The notes: a model not told the origin generated them from the letters alone. DNA of 64,000 bases from an uncultured Tessaracoccus sp. (GCF_947255005.1 NZ_CAMYFI010000003.1:15090-79089), one strand, 5' to 3'; positions 1 through 10,010 are shown, counted from the stretch's first letter. Translations and numbers: made by a program.

Positions 1-2
1 GC

Positions 3-1316
3 CGCCGGGCGCAGCACATGATGGCCAGCTTCTGGTTCATCCCCGCGATGTGCGTGCTGGTGGCCATCGTCTCCGCGGAGACGCTCGTTGCCGTTGACCA
101 TTGGCTGCGCGCCCATGAGCCCGCGTGGTGGGCCAGTTCGGCGCTTGCTTTTGGTGTCGACGGCTCACGCGGACTGCTTACCGCGATCGGCGGCGGCACC
201 TTCGGCGCGGCCGCGACAGCATTCTCCATCACCATTTCGGTGATCGTCACCGCATCCACCAGCTACGGGCCCAGGCTCGTCGGCAACTTCATGGCCGACC
301 GTCGCAATCAGCTCACCCTGGGCATCCTCGTATCCACGTTCGTCTACACCATCCTCGTCTCCCGCTGGCTGCGTTCCGGCAGCGACGACGGCAACACGTT
401 CGTGCCCCGGCTAGCTGTGCTGGTCGCGCTGATGCTGGGCGTGGTCAATGTCTTCCTGCTCATCTCGTTTCTGCATCACATGGCGGCCTCGACGCGGGTG
501 AGCGCCATGACCGACGCCGCGGTACGTCGGCTCGACACCGTGATCGAAACCGAATTGCGCCGGCATGCTGACACAGACTGTGACACCACGCGTCCGGTGG
601 GAGGGCACGTCGTCCTCGCGGAGCGCGGGGGCTACGTCGGCGCGGTGGACCTGGACACGCTGGTATCTTGTGCCCGCGACGAGCACGTGTGGGTGGTGTT
701 GGAAGCGGCCATCGGCGACAGGGTCTACCCAGGTGGCGTGATCGCGCGCATTTCCCATGCTTCGCAGGCAGGCGCAGACGCCGTCCGGGCGGCACTGGAT
801 CTCGATTCCAGCCGCCAGTCCGACGCGGACGTGCACCGGGCACTGGGCGATGTGATCGAAGTAGCCGTCAGGGCTCTGTCGCCCGGCACCAACGACCCAG
901 CGACGGCGGTGAATGCTATCGACGAGCTCACATCGGCGTTCGTCGAACTGGTGCGCGCCCCGCTGCTTCACGGCGCGATCCGCGAGGAGGACGGGGCCGT
1001 GCACGTGTTCTGGCGCCCTCCATCCCACAAGGAGCTCATCGACGCACCGTTCCTCCAGCTCGATCCTTACCTATCGGCTGACCACACGGTCTACGGCGCG
1101 CTCGTGCAGATGGCGTGGCAGATCGAGGGTGCTAACCAGCACCCCGAGCTGGCAGGACACGCCCGCGGGCACGCCACCCGTCTCATGCGGGACGCGAAAT
1201 CGAAGCTCAACGACCGGCAGTTCCAGGCGCTCACCGCCATCGACGAGCGGGCACGCGAGTTGTACAATCTCGTGGTGGAGTCCAGGGCACAAGACGCGCC
1301 ACAGGATTCACAGTAG
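3..1316 (+). CDS. DUF2254 family membrane protein, 5' end probably cut
   Basis: Predicted inner-membrane protein of the DUF2254 family; the function of the family is not established. Four hydrophobic segments lie at about residues 5-26, 52-80, 99-118 and 132-156 counted from the first ATG at position 18. A roughly 270-residue soluble C-terminal half follows, with the conserved motif SPGTNDPATA near residue 290. The frame is open to the window edge. Family members usually have a short basic segment before the ASFWFIPA motif, so the true start probably lies upstream of the window. It is convergent with the tricorn-like gene. Confidence 0.8.
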   Translation, partial: RRAQHMMASFWFIPAMCVLVAIVSAETLVAVDHWLRAHEPAWWASSALAFGVDGSRGLLTAIGGGTFGAAATAFSITISVIVTASTSYGPRLVGNFMADRRNQLTLGILVSTFVYTILVSRWLRSGSDDGNTFVPRLAVLVALMLGVVNVFLLISFLHHMAASTRVSAMTDAAVRRLDTVIETELRRHADTDCDTTRPVGGHVVLAERGGYVGAVDLDTLVSCARDEHVWVVLEAAIGDRVYPGGVIARISHASQAGADAVRAALDLDSSRQSDADVHRALGDVIEVAVRALSPGTNDPATAVNAIDELTSAFVELVRAPLLHGAIREEDGAVHVFWRPPSHKELIDAPFLQLDPYLSADHTVYGALVQMAWQIEGANQHPELAGHARGHATRLMRDAKSKLNDRQFQALTAIDERARELYNLVVESRAQDAPQDSQ

Positions 1317-1379
1317 GCGCTACAACCGAACCCGCCCCACTTGTCGGGAGCCTAGAGTGCTCGCGCCCAGATCGTCGGG

Positions 1380-4300
1380 TCAGGCGAAGCGCGGTGCGCC
1401 CAGCGGCTTTGGCTCCTTGGCCGGAACGCGCTGGAGCCACCGCAGCGCCTCCTCAATGGCTGCGTCGAGCTGAGGGTCTTTGTGGGATTCCCAGACATCG
1501 GGCGTCATTTCCACCTCGATGTCGGGGTCGACGCCGTGATTCTCGACGCGCATCCCGGAGCGCTCGAACTGGATCCAGTAGCGCGGCTGGGTAACCTCGG
1601 TGCCGTCGACGAGCTGGAAGCGGCCGTCAATGCCGATCACTCCACCCCAGGAACGTTCCCCCACCACCGGCCCGAGTCCATGCTCCTGGGCTGCGAGAGT
1701 GACGATGTCGCCGTCGGAGCCAGCGAACGGGTTGGTGACGAACACTACGGGCCCTCGCATACCTTGAGCAGGGTAAGTGCCGAAGCCGTCGAGGTGGCGC
1801 GCGCCTGTGAACGCAACCACCTTGCGCATGAGCCGCTCGAGTATGAGCTCGGAGGTATGGCCGCCGCCGTTGTACCGCACGTCGACGACGATGCCGTCGC
1901 GCCCCGTGGCCTCGCCGATGAGCCGGTGGAACTCAGCCCAGCCAAAGGCGGTCATGTCGGGTACGTGCACGTAGCCGAGCGCGCCGTTAGACCCTTGGTC
2001 GACGTATTGCACATTGTGCTTCACCCACTCGTGGTAGCGCAGCGGCACCTCGGAGGCAACCGGCACCACCGCAACGCGGCGCTTCATACGGCCACGAGCA
2101 AGCGTCAACTCAATAGCCTTCTCGGCGGTCCCCACGAGCAGCTCGCCGATGTGCTTCGCCTCCGCGGTGGGGTGCCCATCGATGGAGAGGATCACGTCGC
2201 CGGGCGCTGCGCCGACGCCCGCCGCCAGCAGCGGGGAGCGCGCGCGGGGATCGGAAGCCTCGCCAGGCAGGATGCGATCGATAACGATCTCCTGCTTAGA
2301 GTTGCGCCGGAACTCAGCACCAAGCCAGCCGACGGGCGACTGCTCGCCGGAATCCGGCGGAATCACGTAGCAGTGCGACGTGTTCAGTTCGCCGACAACT
2401 TCCCACAGCAGATCGACGAGGTCGTCGTAGGTGGCGAGCCGAGCCACGAGCGGGCGGTACTGGGCCACGACCGATTCCCAGTCGACGCCGTCCATGTCTT
2501 CACGCCAGAAGTGGCTGGCCATGAGGCGCGTGGTCTCGTCGAACATCTGCCGCCAGTCAGCGACGGGGTCGATCTCGCGGCGGAGTCTGCTGAGGTCCAC
2601 ACTAATCCTGCCGTCATCATCCGGTTTCGAGCCAGACGGTTGCACCCACACCTCGTCGCCGGAACGCACGACGAGGTGCTCGCCGTCCCCAGAGACGGCC
2701 ACGGAGTCGCAGGCGTCGACGACCACCGTCGTCTTGCGCTGTTTGAACGAGAAGTGCTCGGCGAGGTCTTTGGTGTCTTCGGTGCCGACGCGCCCGTCGC
2801 CCAGCACCGCACTGCCGGCGGTGGAACGCGTCCAAATGACGCCGTCGGCGACGGGAAATACACCACGAAACTGCCCGCTGGGTACGGGAAATACTGAGAG
2901 GCGGTCCTCGAATCCAGCTTCATCGAGCATGACCTGCGGGAGTTCATTGCTGTCTTGGTCGCCCTTCTTGGCGTCACCGTCGGCGCTGGATTCATCGTCG
3001 GGCTCGCTGATCTGCCAGCCATCGGCGCTCACACCAAACGGCGAAGGCTCCTCGGCGCTCAGTGGCACCAGCCATGGGCGCACGGTGTTGGTGAACGACA
3101 GGTCGAACGTGAGCTCATCGTAGCTGGGGTCGATGGTGCGTGAAGACAAGAAGATGAGGTACTTGCCGCAGGTGGAAAACTGCGGCGAATAGTCGTTGAA
3201 CTGGCCCCTGGTGAGTGTGAAGGCAGCATCCTCGGTGAGGTTGTAGCCGACGAGTCTGCCGAGCATGCCTTCGTTGGCAATCGCCTCGCGCCACACCAGG
3301 TAACACCCATCCGGAGAGAAGGTGAATCCGCTGGGCTCACCATTGGGAGAGCGCCCGATTTTCTTCAACGACCCACGGGTTACGTCAAGCAGATAGATCG
3401 TGCCGTCGTGCGATCCGACGGCAACCTTCGAGCCCTGCGCATTGGGCTGCAGCGCCACCACTCGCCCGACGCGGCCTTGCGCGAGGCGGCGCGCCGGCCC
3501 GTCACCGTCGACGCCCCTGATCTCTAGGCAGTCTTCGCCTTCGACGTCGGATACCCAGATGGCTTTGCCTGTGCGCCCGAGCAGTCGGGGTTCACGGATG
3601 CGCACGCCTGGGGCATCCGAGAGTGCGCGCGCGGGGCCGGAACGGTGGGTGAGGAAGTATGCCGCCCCCCGCCACTCGAGCAAGGAACCGTCGCCGCCGT
3701 AATCGGGCACGACGGCCTCGAGACGCTCGCTAGGGGTGATGGAGACGGGCTGTGGGCGTCCGGTGGCCGTACGCAGGTCGAGGCGTTCCGGGCGGCCCTC
3801 GAGCGAGGTGATGAGGTACAGCTGGCCGCGAGCGTGGTAGACGATGCTCTTGCCGTCGGTGGTGGCGTCACGGACGTAACCCTGCTCAAAGCCGTGCTTG
3901 GTGTGCTGTTTCAGGTTTCCGCCGGTGGCGGTGACTGACCACAGCTGTGCCTGGCCGCGGACGGCGTCGCCGCGGTCAGAGGTAAAAATGATGCGGTCGC
4001 CGAACCAACAAGGGCCTGCGAGGCTCGCCGTAGTGTCGGGCAACACCCGCTTCCAGTCGGAGCGGCCGTCGGCGGAAATCCACAGCCTGATCGCCATGCC
4101 GCCGCGGTAGCGCTTCCAATCGTGCGGGCCGTGGAAGTTCGGGCTCGCGACGACGGTACCCGCTCTTCCGACAGCCGCATCCATGGCGAGGCCGTAGGGC
4201 AGTCGGGTGATGCGCCCGTCGAGTGAGACGGAGTATAGGTACGTCAGCCCGCGCGCCACCGTCTCGTGCGACGAGGCAATCATGACGTGCGCGTCGTCGA

Positions 4301-4580
4301 TCCATCCGGATACTTGCATCTTCGACGCGCTGAGCCAGGTGAGTCTGCGCGCGCCACCGTCGGCACCCGTGAGGTAGAGATCCCAACCACCGCCGGTGGT
4401 GGAAACGAACGCGATATCGCGCCCGTTGGGAGCGAATCTCGGAGTGCGTGGCGTGTCTTCTCCGCGCGTCAATCGGGCCGCCGTACCACCGCATGTTTCC
4501 CCTAGCCAGACATCATTATCGGCGACGAACACAATGTGTTTGTCGTGAACATGCGGGTAACGCCGGTAGCCATAAGTCAT
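1380..4580 (-). CDS. Tricorn-like S41 family protease
   Basis: Large cytosolic tricorn-protease homologue of 1066 aa, a size typical of the family, expected to trim peptides released by Clp or proteasome-type proteases. The N-terminal ~640 residues are beta-propeller repeats (SPDG/FAPNG-type strands). A helical C1 region, a PDZ domain (near GAAPGDVILSIDG) and the S41 C2 domain follow. The catalytic set is visible: Ser745-His746 in NTSHCYV, nucleophile Ser955 with Asp956 in GSDGD, and Glu1013 in RVENHGVDPD, close to the archaeal tricorn numbering. The start ATG at 4580 has TAAGCT 8 nt upstream and no clear Shine-Dalgarno. It lies just downstream of clpX in the same direction. Confidence 0.93.
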   Translation of the reverse strand: MTYGYRRYPHVHDKHIVFVADNDVWLGETCGGTAARLTRGEDTPRTPRFAPNGRDIAFVSTTGGGWDLYLTGADGGARRLTWLSASKMQVSGWIDDAHVMIASSHETVARGLTYLYSVSLDGRITRLPYGLAMDAAVGRAGTVVASPNFHGPHDWKRYRGGMAIRLWISADGRSDWKRVLPDTTASLAGPCWFGDRIIFTSDRGDAVRGQAQLWSVTATGGNLKQHTKHGFEQGYVRDATTDGKSIVYHARGQLYLITSLEGRPERLDLRTATGRPQPVSITPSERLEAVVPDYGGDGSLLEWRGAAYFLTHRSGPARALSDAPGVRIREPRLLGRTGKAIWVSDVEGEDCLEIRGVDGDGPARRLAQGRVGRVVALQPNAQGSKVAVGSHDGTIYLLDVTRGSLKKIGRSPNGEPSGFTFSPDGCYLVWREAIANEGMLGRLVGYNLTEDAAFTLTRGQFNDYSPQFSTCGKYLIFLSSRTIDPSYDELTFDLSFTNTVRPWLVPLSAEEPSPFGVSADGWQISEPDDESSADGDAKKGDQDSNELPQVMLDEAGFEDRLSVFPVPSGQFRGVFPVADGVIWTRSTAGSAVLGDGRVGTEDTKDLAEHFSFKQRKTTVVVDACDSVAVSGDGEHLVVRSGDEVWVQPSGSKPDDDGRISVDLSRLRREIDPVADWRQMFDETTRLMASHFWREDMDGVDWESVVAQYRPLVARLATYDDLVDLLWEVVGELNTSHCYVIPPDSGEQSPVGWLGAEFRRNSKQEIVIDRILPGEASDPRARSPLLAAGVGAAPGDVILSIDGHPTAEAKHIGELLVGTAEKAIELTLARGRMKRRVAVVPVASEVPLRYHEWVKHNVQYVDQGSNGALGYVHVPDMTAFGWAEFHRLIGEATGRDGIVVDVRYNGGGHTSELILERLMRKVVAFTGARHLDGFGTYPAQGMRGPVVFVTNPFAGSDGDIVTLAAQEHGLGPVVGERSWGGVIGIDGRFQLVDGTEVTQPRYWIQFERSGMRVENHGVDPDIEVEMTPDVWESHKDPQLDAAIEEALRWLQRVPAKEPKPLGAPRFA

Positions 4581-4637
4581 AAGGCCCCAGCTTAGTCACG
4601 CACTGGGGGCGACAACCACCCGCGCGAACCTAGAAAA

Positions 4638-5915
4638 TCAGGCTGACAGGCCCCGATGAGCCTCGATCTCGGCCCGCGATATCAACTCAGGTCGTTCTTC
4701 GCCACGCACCGTGGCTGCGGTGATGCGCACCGTGGTGATGTCGTCATTGCTCGGCACCTCGAACATGACGTCGAGCAGCAGCGCTTCCAAGATAGAACGC
4801 AGCCCACGAGCCCCGGTGTTGCGCTCGAGTGCGCTCTCCGCGATGGCATCGATGGCGTCTTCGGAGAACTCGAGTTCCACCCCGTCGAGGTCGAACAGCT
4901 TCTGATACTGCTTGATCAACGCATTCTTGGGTTCGCTGAGGACGCGGGCGAGGGAGTCGCGGTCGAGTGGGGACACCGACGTGACCACCGGCAGGCGTCC
5001 GATGAACTCCGGGATGAGCCCGAACTTTTGCAGATCCTCTTGCCGCACCCGCGCGAAGGTATCGACGAGCTCACGCTCCTCGTCTGCGGCAGTGCTGAAC
5101 CCGAGCGCGCGTTTGCCGACGCGCTCTCGGATGATCTCGTCTAGGCCCGCGAAGGCTCCGCCGACGATGAACAGCACCTTCGTCGTATCGATCTCAAGGA
5201 ACTCCTGGTGCGGGTGCTTGCGCCCGCCCTGCGGCGGCACCGAGGCGACGGTGCCCTCGATGATCTTCAGCAGCGCTTGCTGAACGCCCTCGCCTGACAC
5301 ATCGCGGGTGATGGACGGGTTCTCCGATTTTCGGGCCACCTTGTCGATTTCGTCGATGTAGATGATGCCCGTTTCTGCCTTCTTGATGTCGAAGTCGGCG
5401 GCTTGGATGAGCTTCAGGAGGATGTTCTCGACGTCTTCACCGACGTAGCCGGCCTCGGTGAGTGCCGTTGCGTCGCACATCGCGAAGGGCACGTTGAGCA
5501 TGCGCGCTAGGGTCTGGGCGAGGTAGGTTTTCCCGCAGCCGGTGGGGCCGAGCATGAGGATGTTGGATTTGGCAACCTCGACGATTTCCGCGTTCGCGCG
5601 GCGGGGGCGTTTCTGCTCGGCTCGGAGGCGCTTGTAGTGGTTGTAGACAGCGACGGCGAGGGTTTTCTTCGCATCATCTTGACCAATGACGTAGGTGTCG
5701 AGGAAATCGCGGATTTCTCTGGGTTTAGGCAGCTCGGACAGCGCCGGCGTGTCACCCCCGTCGGGGAACTCTTCCTCGATCATCTCCCGACACAGATCGA
5801 TGCACTCGTCGCAGATGTAGACGCCGGGGCCGGCGATGAGGCGTCGCACTTGCTTTTGCGACTTGCCGCAGAAGTTGCATTTGAACACTTCGCGGACATC
5901 ACTCGCTGGCGCCAT
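4638..5915 (-). CDS. clpX: ATP-dependent Clp protease ATP-binding subunit ClpX
   Basis: AAA+ unfoldase that feeds substrates to ClpP. The N-terminal zinc-binding domain has two CxxC pairs (CNFC and CDEC) within the first 45 residues. Walker A is GPTGCGKT, the pore loop GYVGEDVE, and Walker B is in IIYIDEIDK. The reading frame is open to 6011, but I choose the ATG at 5915 (425 aa, the usual ClpX length). GGAGGAGG sits 7 nt upstream, and homologues begin only a few residues before the first cysteine. It follows clpP2 after a 189-bp gap, so it may have its own promoter. Confidence 0.96.
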   Translation of the reverse strand: MAPASDVREVFKCNFCGKSQKQVRRLIAGPGVYICDECIDLCREMIEEEFPDGGDTPALSELPKPREIRDFLDTYVIGQDDAKKTLAVAVYNHYKRLRAEQKRPRRANAEIVEVAKSNILMLGPTGCGKTYLAQTLARMLNVPFAMCDATALTEAGYVGEDVENILLKLIQAADFDIKKAETGIIYIDEIDKVARKSENPSITRDVSGEGVQQALLKIIEGTVASVPPQGGRKHPHQEFLEIDTTKVLFIVGGAFAGLDEIIRERVGKRALGFSTAADEERELVDTFARVRQEDLQKFGLIPEFIGRLPVVTSVSPLDRDSLARVLSEPKNALIKQYQKLFDLDGVELEFSEDAIDAIAESALERNTGARGLRSILEALLLDVMFEVPSNDDITTVRITAATVRGEERPELISRAEIEAHRGLSA

Positions 5916-6104
5916 CGGCGGGCCTCCTCCCATAGTAGTTTCTCCAGGTAAGCCTACCGATTCATCCGTGCAACTCCAGATGGCTCGCCGCACGGCCGGC
6001 GTGCGGCTCACTCGCAGATGGTGACTGCGTGTACAAGCGCACCCTCAACGTACCGGGGCCTGGGAGGCTTACGTTCCCCAAGGCCCCAACGCATCAGCGC
6101 TGCC

Positions 6105-6749
6105 TCACACCTGCTTCATCGTCGTGAAGATGTCGTCAATGATGCCGTATTCCTTCGCTTCTTCGGCGGTGAGGAACTTGTCGCGCTCGATGTCCTTCGA
6201 GATCTTCTCGATTGGCTGCCCGGTGTCGTCAGCAAGCATCTGTTCCATGAGCGCACGAATGCGCAGGATCTCTTTCGCCTGGATTTCAAGGTCCGACGAC
6301 TGTCCGCGACCTCCCTCGGTGGCCGGCTGGTGGATGAGGATGCGTGAGTTCGGCAGGGCGAAACGCTTACCCTTCGTGCCCGCAGCCAGGACCACCGCGG
6401 CTGCCGAGGCAGCCTGCCCCAGGCACACCGTCTGTACCTCAGGCTTGATGTAGCGCATCGTGTCGTAGATGGCCGTGAGCGCAGTGAAGGAGCCGCCCGG
6501 AGAGTTGATGTAGATCGAGATGGGGCGCTCGGCATCCATCGACTGCAGGCAAAGCAGCTGCGCCATCACAGCGTTAGCGATGTCGTCGCTGATGGGGGTG
6601 CCGAGGAAGATGATGCGGTCCTCGAACAGCTTCGTGTAGGGGTCAACGCGACGCACGCCGTAGCTGGTGCGCTCTTCCCACTGGGGGATGTAGTAGTCCA
6701 TTGACGGGCTCGCCGGAGCCATTCCGCCGGGCAGGGTGAATTCACTCAC
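6105..6749 (-). CDS. clpP2: ATP-dependent Clp protease proteolytic subunit ClpP2
   Basis: Serine protease subunit, 214 aa, of the actinobacterial mixed ClpP1P2 tetradecamer. The catalytic triad is Ser115 (GQAASAAA), His140 (LIHQPA) and Asp190 (ERDKFLTAEE). The longer N-terminal extension (PGGMAPASPSMDYYIPQW) is typical of ClpP2. Its ATG overlaps the clpP1 stop by 4 nt (ATGA), so the two are translationally coupled, fitting their obligate co-assembly. ClpX is the next gene downstream. Confidence 0.95.
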   Translation of the reverse strand: MSEFTLPGGMAPASPSMDYYIPQWEERTSYGVRRVDPYTKLFEDRIIFLGTPISDDIANAVMAQLLCLQSMDAERPISIYINSPGGSFTALTAIYDTMRYIKPEVQTVCLGQAASAAAVVLAAGTKGKRFALPNSRILIHQPATEGGRGQSSDLEIQAKEILRIRALMEQMLADDTGQPIEKISKDIERDKFLTAEEAKEYGIIDDIFTTMKQV

Positions 6750-7363
6750 TGGTTCGGTGCCTCCGTGTTGATCTGCGACGCGCGCTCGTAGACGTGGTCG
6801 ATGAAACCGTATTCGAGTGCCTGCTCAGCAGTGAACCAGCGGTCACGGTCGGAGTCGGCTTCGATCTGCTCGAGCGGCTGGCCGGTGTGCTTCGCGATGA
6901 GCTCGGCCATGGTCTTCTTGATGTGCAGCGACTGCTCCGCCTGGATGCGGATGTCCGATGCCGTGCCGCCGAGCCCGCCTGAGGGCTGGTGCATCATGAT
7001 GCGGCTGTGCGGTAGCGCGTAGCGCTTTCCGGGCGTGCCCGCAGACAGCAGGAACTGCCCCATCGACGCAGCGAGGCCCATCGCCACCGTGGCGACGTCG
7101 TTGCTGATCCACTGCATGGTGTCGAAGATGGCCATCCCGGAATCAACGGAGCCACCGGGCGAGTTGATGTAGAGGAAGATGTCCTTATGCGGATCCTCTG
7201 CATTCAGTAACAGCATCTGAGCGCAGATGGCGTTCGCGTTCTCGTCGCGCACCTCGGAGCCCAGGAAGATGATGCGATTCGCGAGCAACGATTGATACAC
7301 GTTGTCGTTCATGCCCAGGCCCCCGGCGGCCGCCACTGCGGTGGGGTTCATTCGTTCAGTCAC
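6746..7363 (-). CDS. clpP1: ATP-dependent Clp protease proteolytic subunit ClpP1
   Basis: Partner subunit of ClpP2. The triad is Ser100 (GLAASMGQ), His125 (IMMHQP) and Asp174 (DRDRWFTAEQ), counted from the GTG at 7363 (205 aa). The frame stays open to 7462, but the extra residues are not ClpP-like. The GTG at 7363, ATG at 7351 and ATG at 7312 are all possible starts. I prefer 7363 because GGTTGGGG lies just upstream and the NPTA...GLG leader is seen in related actinobacteria. It lies downstream of tig, separated by a terminator-like hairpin. Confidence 0.93.
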   Translation of the reverse strand: MTERMNPTAVAAAGGLGMNDNVYQSLLANRIIFLGSEVRDENANAICAQMLLLNAEDPHKDIFLYINSPGGSVDSGMAIFDTMQWISNDVATVAMGLAASMGQFLLSAGTPGKRYALPHSRIMMHQPSGGLGGTASDIRIQAEQSLHIKKTMAELIAKHTGQPLEQIEADSDRDRWFTAEQALEYGFIDHVYERASQINTEAPNQ

Positions 7364-7442
7364 GGACCCCAACCTACCGGCACCAGGCGCCCGACCCAAC
7401 ACTTGACCGAACTGTTCGCCGTCGGCAGAGCAAATTCGTGCG

Positions 7443-7481
7443 ACGAAGGGCGGCCCCTGCATGTGCGGAACCGCCCTTCGT
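7443..7481 (-). terminator. Hairpin between tig and clpP1
   Basis: A perfect 11-bp inverted repeat (7443-7453 and 7471-7481, ACGAAGGGCGG arms) with a 17-nt loop, 17 nt past the tig stop. It could end the tig transcript or attenuate read-through into clpP1P2. There is no long T-run, so it may be a bidirectional or weak terminator. Confidence 0.6.
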
Positions 7482-7498
7482 TTGCTGAGCGTTGCGCG

Positions 7499-8929
7499 TT
7501 ACTTGGCCTCGGTGTCGACGGCGATCTCCTCGCCGTCCACTTCGGTGACAATCTGCGCTGGAGTGGCCTCGGAGGCATCGTCGGAAGCGGCTTCGTCGGG
7601 CTCGACGGGCTTCGGCATCTCGACGACGTTACCCTCGCCGTCCTTCACCGTCGCCGCGGCGCAGATGGCGGCGAGCGCCTTGCCTCGGCGCACCTCAGAC
7701 ATCCACTCAGCCATGTGATTGTGCTCCATCATGTGCTGAATCTCGTCCTGCGGCGAGGTGCCGTTCATTTGGGCCTTCTGGAAGATGAGTTCCGTGAGGT
7801 CCTGCTGCGAGACGTCGACGGTGTTCTCCTCGGCGTACTTGTCGAGGATGATCTGGGCGCGAAGCGCCTCTTCACCGCGACGGTTGAGCTCAGCCCAGAA
7901 GGATTCCTCATCCTCGGCTTCTTCGTCTTCGGCTTCCTCGAGGTACTGCTGCAGGGTAAGCCCAGCGCGAGCGAGCTGCTGCTCGACTCCCTGGCGGCGG
8001 GCTGCGAGATCGTCGGCAAGCGTCTTCTCGGGCAGCTCGAAGGAGGTGGCTTCGACGACGGCCTCGATGATCTTGTCGCGGGCGTCGGCGATCTGCTCCT
8101 GCTTGGCCTGCTGTTCGACGGCCTTGCGGAGGTCGTCCTTCATCTCCTCGACGGTGTCGAACTCAGAGACCATCTGAGCAAACTCGTCGTCCACCTCGGG
8201 CAGATCCTGCTGCTGCACCTTCTTCACGGTGACCTCAATCTCGGCCTCTTCGCCACGGTGGCTGCCGCCCAGCAGCGTCGAGGTGAAGGTAACGACGTCA
8301 CCGGCCTTGGTACCAGTGACGGCCTTCTTGAGCCCTTCGAGCATGTTTTTGTCGTCGCCGATCTCGTACTCGAGATCTTCAGCGATGGCCTCCTCCAGCT
8401 CTTTGCCGTCCTGGCTGGCCTTGAGGTCGATGGTGAGGAGGTCGCCCTTCTTGGCCTTGCGACCCACTTCCTTCGTAGTGGCGAAGCGCTTACGGAGCAG
8501 CTCGATGCGTTCGTCGAGCTCCTCGTCGCTACTCTGCGCGGCGCTGACCTCGACGTCGATCTTCTTGAAATCAGGCAGATCGAAGTCGGGGCGAACATCG
8601 AGCTCAGCGGTGAATTCGACCAGTTCGTTGTCTTCGAGCTTGGTGACCTCGATGTCAGGCTGGCTGAGCGGGAAGAGCTTGTGCTCCTCGACAGCGGCAC
8701 CGTAGGCGCCAGGCATGGCGTCGTTGATGGCCTCCTGCAGCACGACGCCGCGGCCGAAACGCTGGTCGATCACCTGAGCCGGCACCTTGCCCTTGCGGAA
8801 GCCGGGAATATTCACCTGGCCGGCGATGTCCTTGTAAGCCTTGTCAAGGTGGGGCTTGAGATCGGTAAAGGGAATCTCAACAGTGAGCTTGACCCGGGTG
8901 GGGTTGAGCTGCTCGATAGTGCTAGGCAC
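7499..8929 (-). CDS. tig: Trigger factor
   Basis: Ribosome-associated chaperone and peptidyl-prolyl isomerase. The N-terminal ribosome-binding domain carries the signature GFRKGK at residues 43-48. A FKBP-like PPIase domain follows at about 155-240, then the helical C-terminal arms and a very acidic tail. The open frame extends to 9217, but the gene starts at the GTG at 8929 (476 aa): AGGAG lies 8 nt upstream and the protein begins VPSTIEQLNPTRVKLTVEIP as in homologues. Placement upstream of clpP-clpX is conserved in many bacteria and couples nascent-chain folding with degradation. Confidence 0.96.
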   Translation of the reverse strand: MPSTIEQLNPTRVKLTVEIPFTDLKPHLDKAYKDIAGQVNIPGFRKGKVPAQVIDQRFGRGVVLQEAINDAMPGAYGAAVEEHKLFPLSQPDIEVTKLEDNELVEFTAELDVRPDFDLPDFKKIDVEVSAAQSSDEELDERIELLRKRFATTKEVGRKAKKGDLLTIDLKASQDGKELEEAIAEDLEYEIGDDKNMLEGLKKAVTGTKAGDVVTFTSTLLGGSHRGEEAEIEVTVKKVQQQDLPEVDDEFAQMVSEFDTVEEMKDDLRKAVEQQAKQEQIADARDKIIEAVVEATSFELPEKTLADDLAARRQGVEQQLARAGLTLQQYLEEAEDEEAEDEESFWAELNRRGEEALRAQIILDKYAEENTVDVSQQDLTELIFQKAQMNGTSPQDEIQHMMEHNHMAEWMSEVRRGKALAAICAAATVKDGEGNVVEMPKPVEPDEAASDDASEATPAQIVTEVDGEEIAVDTEAK

Positions 8930-8969
8930 GAACTTGTCTCCTGAAATGGACGATTCTGACTGTGCAATC

Positions 8970-10010
8970 CTAGCGGTCCGCGTCAATCGGGTCATTCCCG
9001 CCAGGTTCGGTTTCGGGGGCGTCGAGTGCGCGCAGCTCTGCGGCATCGGGTAGGAAGTGCAGTGAGAGGGATGCGAGCAGGGCGCTGAGCTGCGCTCGCG
9101 CTGCGGCGCGCTCCCCCTCGCTACCACTGGCGACTGCCAGCCTCGCCACTTTCGCGGCGCGACGAACATCGTCGGCTTTCTCTGGTGCGACGTGCCTAAT
9201 CCCGACGGTCTCAGCATGGCGGCGCGCGAGCCCGTAGGTCACTTCTACTCGAGCGGCGGCCTCTTCTGCCTCACGGGGCGGGGCGTCGTCGGGAATCTGG
9301 TCGAATTCCCACAACGCGACGAGGAACGCCTCGGTCGTTGGCGCCGACGCGTCAAACAGGGCAGGCTGTTCAATGCGGTAAACGATATCGCTCTTGCGCT
9401 CACCGTAGTCGGAGCGCACTTTCTCGACGCGCTCTCTCGCCTCTTCGATGCGTGGGATGCCGCGCAGGCCGCGCGGGTTCTCACCGCGCTGCCGCGCCAA
9501 CGCGTAGTCGACGAGGTTGTGCTCATTGAGCGGCATTCCCTCGAGCGAGCGCACCGTGAGGCCACCGGCTCGGTTCACTGCCTTGCGCGCCCATACCAGC
9601 AGCGGGACCAGGAACAGCGCCAGCAGCACGAGCGGCTGCGCTAACACCGTCGCCGATACGATGATCGCTAATATCGGAAGAAGGCTCCAGCGACGGACCT
9701 GGACGACGGTCAGGTTGTTGCCCTCCAGCTCCCACGGGGGCATGCGCAGCACCTCGAGTGGCGTGGCATCGTCGGGGTTGGCGTCGCCGAGCGTCTGCCC
9801 ACGGAGGACGAAGCTTCTAGTCCATATCCGTAGCGGGCGCTCGTCCGGGTTCACGCAACGCGCGGTGACAGAGGGAAAGTGACTGTGTTGCAGGACCGTC
9901 ACTTGCATGGCGACTGAGCGTCGTTCGCCAAGCCACAGGAAGGCCTGTCCAGACAGGTCGACGAGTTCAGCGTCGAGGTTGGCCTGTGTCCAGTACGTTT
10001 CGCTGCTCAC
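8970..10010 (-). CDS. Membrane protein, tandem paralogue of the next gene upstream
   Basis: Unrecognised 346-aa protein. A beta-rich N-terminal ~120 residues precedes one hydrophobic hairpin (about residues 133-165, LLPILAIIVSATVLAQ... then LLALFLVPLLVWA). A charged, helical C-terminal half follows and ends in SLHFLPDAAELRAL. The neighbour at 10007-11008 has the same plan and the related ending LALHYLPTVREAKEL, so the two look like a tandem duplication. The ATG overlaps that gene's stop by 4 nt. I assign no function. Confidence 0.75.
   Translation of the reverse strand: MSSETYWTQANLDAELVDLSGQAFLWLGERRSVAMQVTVLQHSHFPSVTARCVNPDERPLRIWTRSFVLRGQTLGDANPDDATPLEVLRMPPWELEGNNLTVVQVRRWSLLPILAIIVSATVLAQPLVLLALFLVPLLVWARKAVNRAGGLTVRSLEGMPLNEHNLVDYALARQRGENPRGLRGIPRIEEARERVEKVRSDYGERKSDIVYRIEQPALFDASAPTTEAFLVALWEFDQIPDDAPPREAEEAAARVEVTYGLARRHAETVGIRHVAPEKADDVRRAAKVARLAVASGSEGERAAARAQLSALLASLSLHFLPDAAELRALDAPETEPGGNDPIDADR

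Noticed and set aside
1482..2897. Long plus-strand frame of 471 codons opposite the tricorn-like gene
   Set aside because: It mirrors the coding frame of a gene with full family motifs; its own product has no domain and is His/Arg-rich, as expected for an antisense shadow in GC-rich DNA.
7292..8944. 550-codon plus-strand frame opposite tig
   Set aside because: Leucine/valine-rich antisense of the acidic trigger factor sequence; no ribosome site or domain.
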